Assembly: GCA_036821645.1 (NCBI GenBank)
Contig: DAISJD010000051.1
Span: 1-18,411 of the forward strand
Length of the DNA: 18,411 nt
Reading direction: 5' to 3'
DNA from: DAISJD01 sp036821645
Lineage (GTDB): Bacteria > Pseudomonadota > Alphaproteobacteria > ATCC43930 > CGMCC-115725
A program made the translations under genes and the position numbers. The notes under the pieces are model-generated. The model saw nothing but the letters and a program-made list of their open reading frames with translations. It was not told where the DNA came from and searched no databases. Shown piece by piece: positions 15,830 through 18,411 of this stretch (position 1 is the first letter of the stretch; every line of letters starts with the position of its first letter).

Positions 15830-17137
15830 ATGCCGAACACAGACACAATGGCCTTATCCGCCACCAACGCGGCGGTGACCCTCTCGCGTGGCACGTTGGG
15901 CGATCTCGACCTTTTGGATGTGACCTTTTCGAGCGCGCTGCGCCCTGAACTCCTCGAACGGAAATTTGCCGACGATTTGCATTTGCCGGGCGTCATTTTG
16001 GCGGCATCGGGCGATCACGGGATTTCTCTTCTGTCGCGCAAATCCTTCAATGCCTTCATGGCGCGGCCCTACACGCGGGATCTTTACGGCAAACGTCCGA
16101 TCGCCGCCATGACCGAGGCAATCGACGGCAATCCGCTCATCTTGCCCGCCGCCATGGCAATCTACACGGCGGTTGACCTGGCGTTGGGCCGGACGCCGAA
16201 CATGGCTTACGAGCCCCTCATCGTGCATATCGGCGATGGGGCCTATCGGTTGCTGTCGGTCGATACGCTGTTGCGGGCCCAAGCGCTCGAACTCGAACAG
16301 ACGCTGCGCGAAAAGGACGATCTCATCGATGCGGTACAACGATCCGCCGATGAGTTGCGTTTGGCCTTGGATCAATTGCACACGGCCCAGGACCGTCTTG
16401 TGCAAACCGAAAAAATGGCGGCGCTCGGGCAATTGGTTGCCGGCATCGCCCATGAAATCAATACCCCGATCGGGGTGGCCTTGACCGCATCAACCCATCT
16501 TGGCGAACGGACCCGAGAACTCGAGACGTTGTTGACCGAAAACCGGATGAAGCGCGCGGATCTGCAACGGTTCATCGCCTTGGCCCAAGAAAGCGGCCAA
16601 CTGATGCAATATAATATCAGCCGGGCCGCCACCCTCATCCAAAGTTTCAAGCAGGTCGCCATCGATCAGACGAGCGAACAGGCCCGCGCCTTCGATGTCG
16701 ATGAATATTTGGCCCAACTGGTCATGAGCCTGATGCCGGAAATTCGCAAAACCGGCAAAAAGATCACGGTCTCGGTGCCGACGAAGATCGAGATGAACAG
16801 CTATCCCGGTGCCTTGGCGCAAGTCCTGTCCAACATCATCACCAACGCCCTCCTCCATGCCTGGGAACCGGGTCAGCCGGGCGAAATCACGATCACGGCA
16901 GCGGCGGATGCCGCCGCCATCGTGCTCAAGGTTCAAGATGACGGCATGGGTATGACGCCGGATGTGCTGAACCGGATCTACGATCCGTTTTTCACGACAA
17001 AACGCGGCACAGGCGGCAGTGGCCTCGGCCTGCACATCGTCTTCAATATTGTAACCGAAACCCTGGGCGGAACCATTGCCTGCACCAGCAGCCCAGGGGC
17101 CGGCACCTGCTTTACCATCCGCTTGCCGATGGCATAA
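15830..17137 (+). CDS. Soluble sensor histidine kinase with CBS-like N-terminal region
   Basis: A 435-residue cytoplasmic histidine kinase with no transmembrane helix. Residues about 20-150 resemble a CBS-pair-like sensor region (LLSRKSFNAFMARPYTRDLY, KRPIAAM, ILPAAMAIYTAVDLAL, YEPLIVHIGDGAYRLLSVDTLL), joined by a coiled-coil signalling helix (about 146-195) to the catalytic core. The H-box is MAALGQLVAGIAHEINTPIG with His208. The ATPase domain shows the N-box QVLSNIITNALLHAW (Asn339), DDGMGM (370-375), YDPFFTTKRG and the G-box GTGGSGLGLHIVF. All catalytic elements are present. The start follows a good GAGGGT site. It should phosphorylate the adjacent DUF3369 regulator. The CBS-like call is from pattern recall; nucleotide sensing would be an inference from that. 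Confidence 0.9.
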   Translation: MPNTDTMALSATNAAVTLSRGTLGDLDLLDVTFSSALRPELLERKFADDLHLPGVILAASGDHGISLLSRKSFNAFMARPYTRDLYGKRPIAAMTEAIDGNPLILPAAMAIYTAVDLALGRTPNMAYEPLIVHIGDGAYRLLSVDTLLRAQALELEQTLREKDDLIDAVQRSADELRLALDQLHTAQDRLVQTEKMAALGQLVAGIAHEINTPIGVALTASTHLGERTRELETLLTENRMKRADLQRFIALAQESGQLMQYNISRAATLIQSFKQVAIDQTSEQARAFDVDEYLAQLVMSLMPEIRKTGKKITVSVPTKIEMNSYPGALAQVLSNIITNALLHAWEPGQPGEITITAAADAAAIVLKVQDDGMGMTPDVLNRIYDPFFTTKRGTGGSGLGLHIVFNIVTETLGGTIACTSSPGAGTCFTIRLPMA

Positions 17138-17234
17138 GTGATTGATTCCAAGTGTCTTTATATTGTTTTCTATCGTAATTAGAGAAATAATTGCCAACAA
17201 CACGCTTTATAGTATATAACTACTAAATAGCTTC

Positions 17235-17250
17235 TGACCTGCCCCCGAAC
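17235..17250. repeat. Terminal inverted repeat of the IS remnant
   Basis: TGACCTGCCCCCGAAC fits the ends of IS3-family elements that start TGACCTG and lies just outside the transposase stop codon. Only this end is present in the window. Confidence 0.65.
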
Positions 17251-17252
17251 TT

Positions 17253-17870
17253 TCATCCAGCCAAAGCGAGAGTCTGGCCCGATGTTATGCCCGAAGGCGG
17301 GGTGCAAGCAATGGGTTCTGCCTGGGCGGCTGGTGTCCGATAGCCCAAGGATGAGGGCGGTCTAGCGTTATTATAATCTAAAACCCACTTTGCGATGATA
17401 TCCTTGGCCTCGGCAATGTTACTGAACAATGTTTCGTTCAGTAACTCATCACGCATTTTGCCGTTAAACGATTCGACAAAGCCATTTTGCATCGGTTTGC
17501 CTGGGGCAATATAGTGCCATTCGACAGGATGGTCTTTTGACCATTTCAGAATAGCATTAGACGTGAACTCTGTCCCATTGTCGCAAACGATCATTTCTGG
17601 CTTGCCGCGCTGACTGATCAGTCTCGTCAATTCTCTGGCAACCCGAGCCCCAGATAACGAGGTGTCGGGAATGGCGGCCAAACATTCCCGGGTCACATCA
17701 TCGACCACATTCAGAATGCGGAACCGCCGCCCATCGGTCAGCTGATCGTGAACAAAATCCAATGACCACCGGGCATTAGGGCGGGGGCGGGCATGATGTC
17801 CATCGACATCGGGGGGCCTGTAATAGATCCCCAATCCGTTGAAGGTCGTGATCGACAACAGACGAGGCAC
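17253..17870 (-). pseudogene. IS3-family OrfB transposase, 5'-truncated
   Basis: The open frame gives 205 residues, against about 270-290 for intact OrfB. The rve integrase core is complete: Asp38 in WSLDFVHDQ, Asp97 in VCDNGTEFTS and Glu133 in FVESFNGKMRDE, with 35 residues between the last two (the D-35-E spacing). The family blocks RILNVVDDVTRECLA, DTSLSGARVARE, WHYIAPGKPMQNG and YNNARPPSSLGYRTPA are intact. Residues before about 25 (MPRLLSITTFNGLGIYYRPP) do not resemble the normal OrfB N-terminus, and the helix-turn-helix-like segment and upstream orfA are missing. The remnant therefore looks like the product of a deletion or a second insertion. The core has no internal stop, which suggests the damage is fairly recent. 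Confidence 0.85.
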
Positions 17871-17957
17871 CGACGGCGCATTGCTGTCCTGATCACAGGT
17901 TCAGGGCTAACTAGCGCGGTCAATATCTACGAGAAGATAAGGTTTTTGTGAAAAACG

Positions 17958-18251
17958 CTATTTATTTAATGCATTCGATAGTGCCTGATCTGGTGTATCA
18001 CCCACAGCAATCCAATCAGGTGGATCGTCCCAAAACCGCATTGCCGTAACATCGCCAGAACTCGGCCCAGGAAGATCTTCATTAAAGACCAATGAAAGTC
18101 TTGTTATATTTTTGAATTCTTGGCCACTACTATTTTTTGCGTCACACACCAACTGTGCAGACATAATAGCTAGCCATTTTCCTCGTGAATATACACCACT
18201 GTATCTGTCTTCAATCAATACAATTTGATAAAAACTATCTATACATTTCAT
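17958..18251 (-). CDS. Small hypothetical protein (97 residues), possible immunity-type protein
   Basis: I do not recognise this family with confidence. The 97-residue acidic protein has no signal peptide or membrane helix. It has an N-terminal IVLIEDRYSGVYSRGKWLAI segment and a C-terminal MRFWDDPPDWIAVGDTPDQAL segment, which give it the look of a compact folded alpha/beta protein rather than a random frame. ATG 18251 is preceded by GGAG, which overlaps the stop codon of the upstream gene, so the two are probably translated together. Base composition is clearly more AT-rich than the housekeeping genes, suggesting transfer. A small acidic protein directly after the end of another gene in accessory DNA is typical of immunity or antitoxin genes, but that is inference. 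Confidence 0.7.
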   Translation of the reverse strand: MKCIDSFYQIVLIEDRYSGVYSRGKWLAIMSAQLVCDAKNSSGQEFKNITRLSLVFNEDLPGPSSGDVTAMRFWDDPPDWIAVGDTPDQALSNALNK

Positions 18252-18262
18252 TTATTACGCTC

Positions 18263-18411
18263 CTAAAATTTCTTTGGGCTAGGAATACGAGGAAATATCC
18301 CCTTATCTCTCGTCAAAAACTCTAATCCATCCTTAATTGCAGACGCAACAGAGGTTGCCCCGTTCATTCGGACAGATTGGCGGCAGAGATAAGCTAATCC
18401 CGGATGATGTT
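18263..18411 (-). CDS. C-terminus of an unrecognised protein, runs off right edge (partial)
   Basis: An open frame enters at the window edge (first full codon at 18409) and gives 48 residues: HHPGLAYLCRQSVRMNGATS, then VASAIKDGLEFLTRDKGIFP, then RIPSPKKF, ending at TAG. It was too short to be picked up by a length-based open-frame search. The reasons to believe it are that it is uninterrupted to the edge, that its stop codon is built into the ribosome-binding sequence of the next gene (TAGGAG), and that its composition matches that gene. An internal ATG could give a 34-residue peptide, but continuation beyond the edge is more likely. No family is recognised. Confidence 0.5.
   Translation of the reverse strand, partial: HHPGLAYLCRQSVRMNGATSVASAIKDGLEFLTRDKGIFPRIPSPKKF

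Larger units (their letters stand above)
17235..17870 (-). mobile_element. IS3-family insertion sequence remnant (3' part)
   Basis: The right end begins TGACCTGCCCCCGAAC at 17235, a typical IS3-family terminal inverted repeat, 18 bases past the transposase stop codon. The matching complement is not found further right in the window. orfA and the first part of orfB are missing. The other boundary lies somewhere between about 17800 and 17905 and cannot be placed exactly. Part of an IS that has lost one end is unlikely to be mobile on its own. Confidence 0.8.

Noticed and set aside
17944..17956. TTTTT-GTG-AAAAA near the end of the 97-residue gene as a terminator
   Set aside because: The stem is almost entirely A-T with a 3-base loop, so it would be too unstable for a normal intrinsic terminator.

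Overview
The window looks like a chromosome segment of an alphaproteobacterium, most plausibly Rhodospirillales-like. The evidence is gene content and order. A pyruvate dehydrogenase E1-beta with a fused N-terminal lipoyl domain follows E1-alpha, and the set secG, pyrG, kdsA, eno, ftsB-like and pdhA-pdhB lies on one strand with tpiA just upstream. The taxonomic call is an inference from synteny, not from a marker gene.

Bases 1-7667, all minus strand, are a conserved housekeeping block. Read in the direction of transcription it is tpiA, terminator, secG, terminator, pyrG-kdsA-eno, strong terminator, a short FtsB/DivIC-like septation gene, a 515-base AT-rich regulatory gap, then pdhA-pdhB. It covers lower glycolysis (TpiA, Eno), pyruvate entry to acetyl-CoA (E1), CTP and KDO supply for LPS (PyrG, KdsA), protein export (SecG) and division. 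The pdhA gap carries a good sigma-70-type promoter with a 15-bp palindrome just upstream. The secG terminator ends almost at the pyrG start codon, so pyrG needs read-through or an upstream promoter.

Bases 7668-11283, plus strand, hold a PpiD/SurA-like membrane-anchored periplasmic chaperone and trpE. They overlap by 4 bases (GTGA). The trpGDC genes often found next are absent; a convergent gene follows instead.

Bases 11309-14386, minus strand, hold a GNAT acetyltransferase, a 623-residue multi-pass membrane protein with a TTG start, and an RluA-family pseudouridine synthase. They are closely spaced and probably co-transcribed.

Bases 14405-14810 are non-coding. They contain three perfect tandem 13-bp repeats and a long imperfect hairpin. 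After them comes a plus-strand two-component pair: a REC-DUF3369 response regulator with no DNA-binding domain and a soluble histidine kinase with an N-terminal CBS-like region.

From 17138 to the right edge the window is accessory. It has the 3' part of an IS3-family transposase with one recognisable inverted-repeat end, then an AT-rich minus-strand gene pair: the 48-residue C-terminus of an unrecognised protein running off the edge, and a 97-residue small protein. The overlapping stop/ribosome-binding-site layout and the divergent base composition suggest acquired DNA, possibly an effector/immunity-type pair. This is the most speculative and least explained part of the window.
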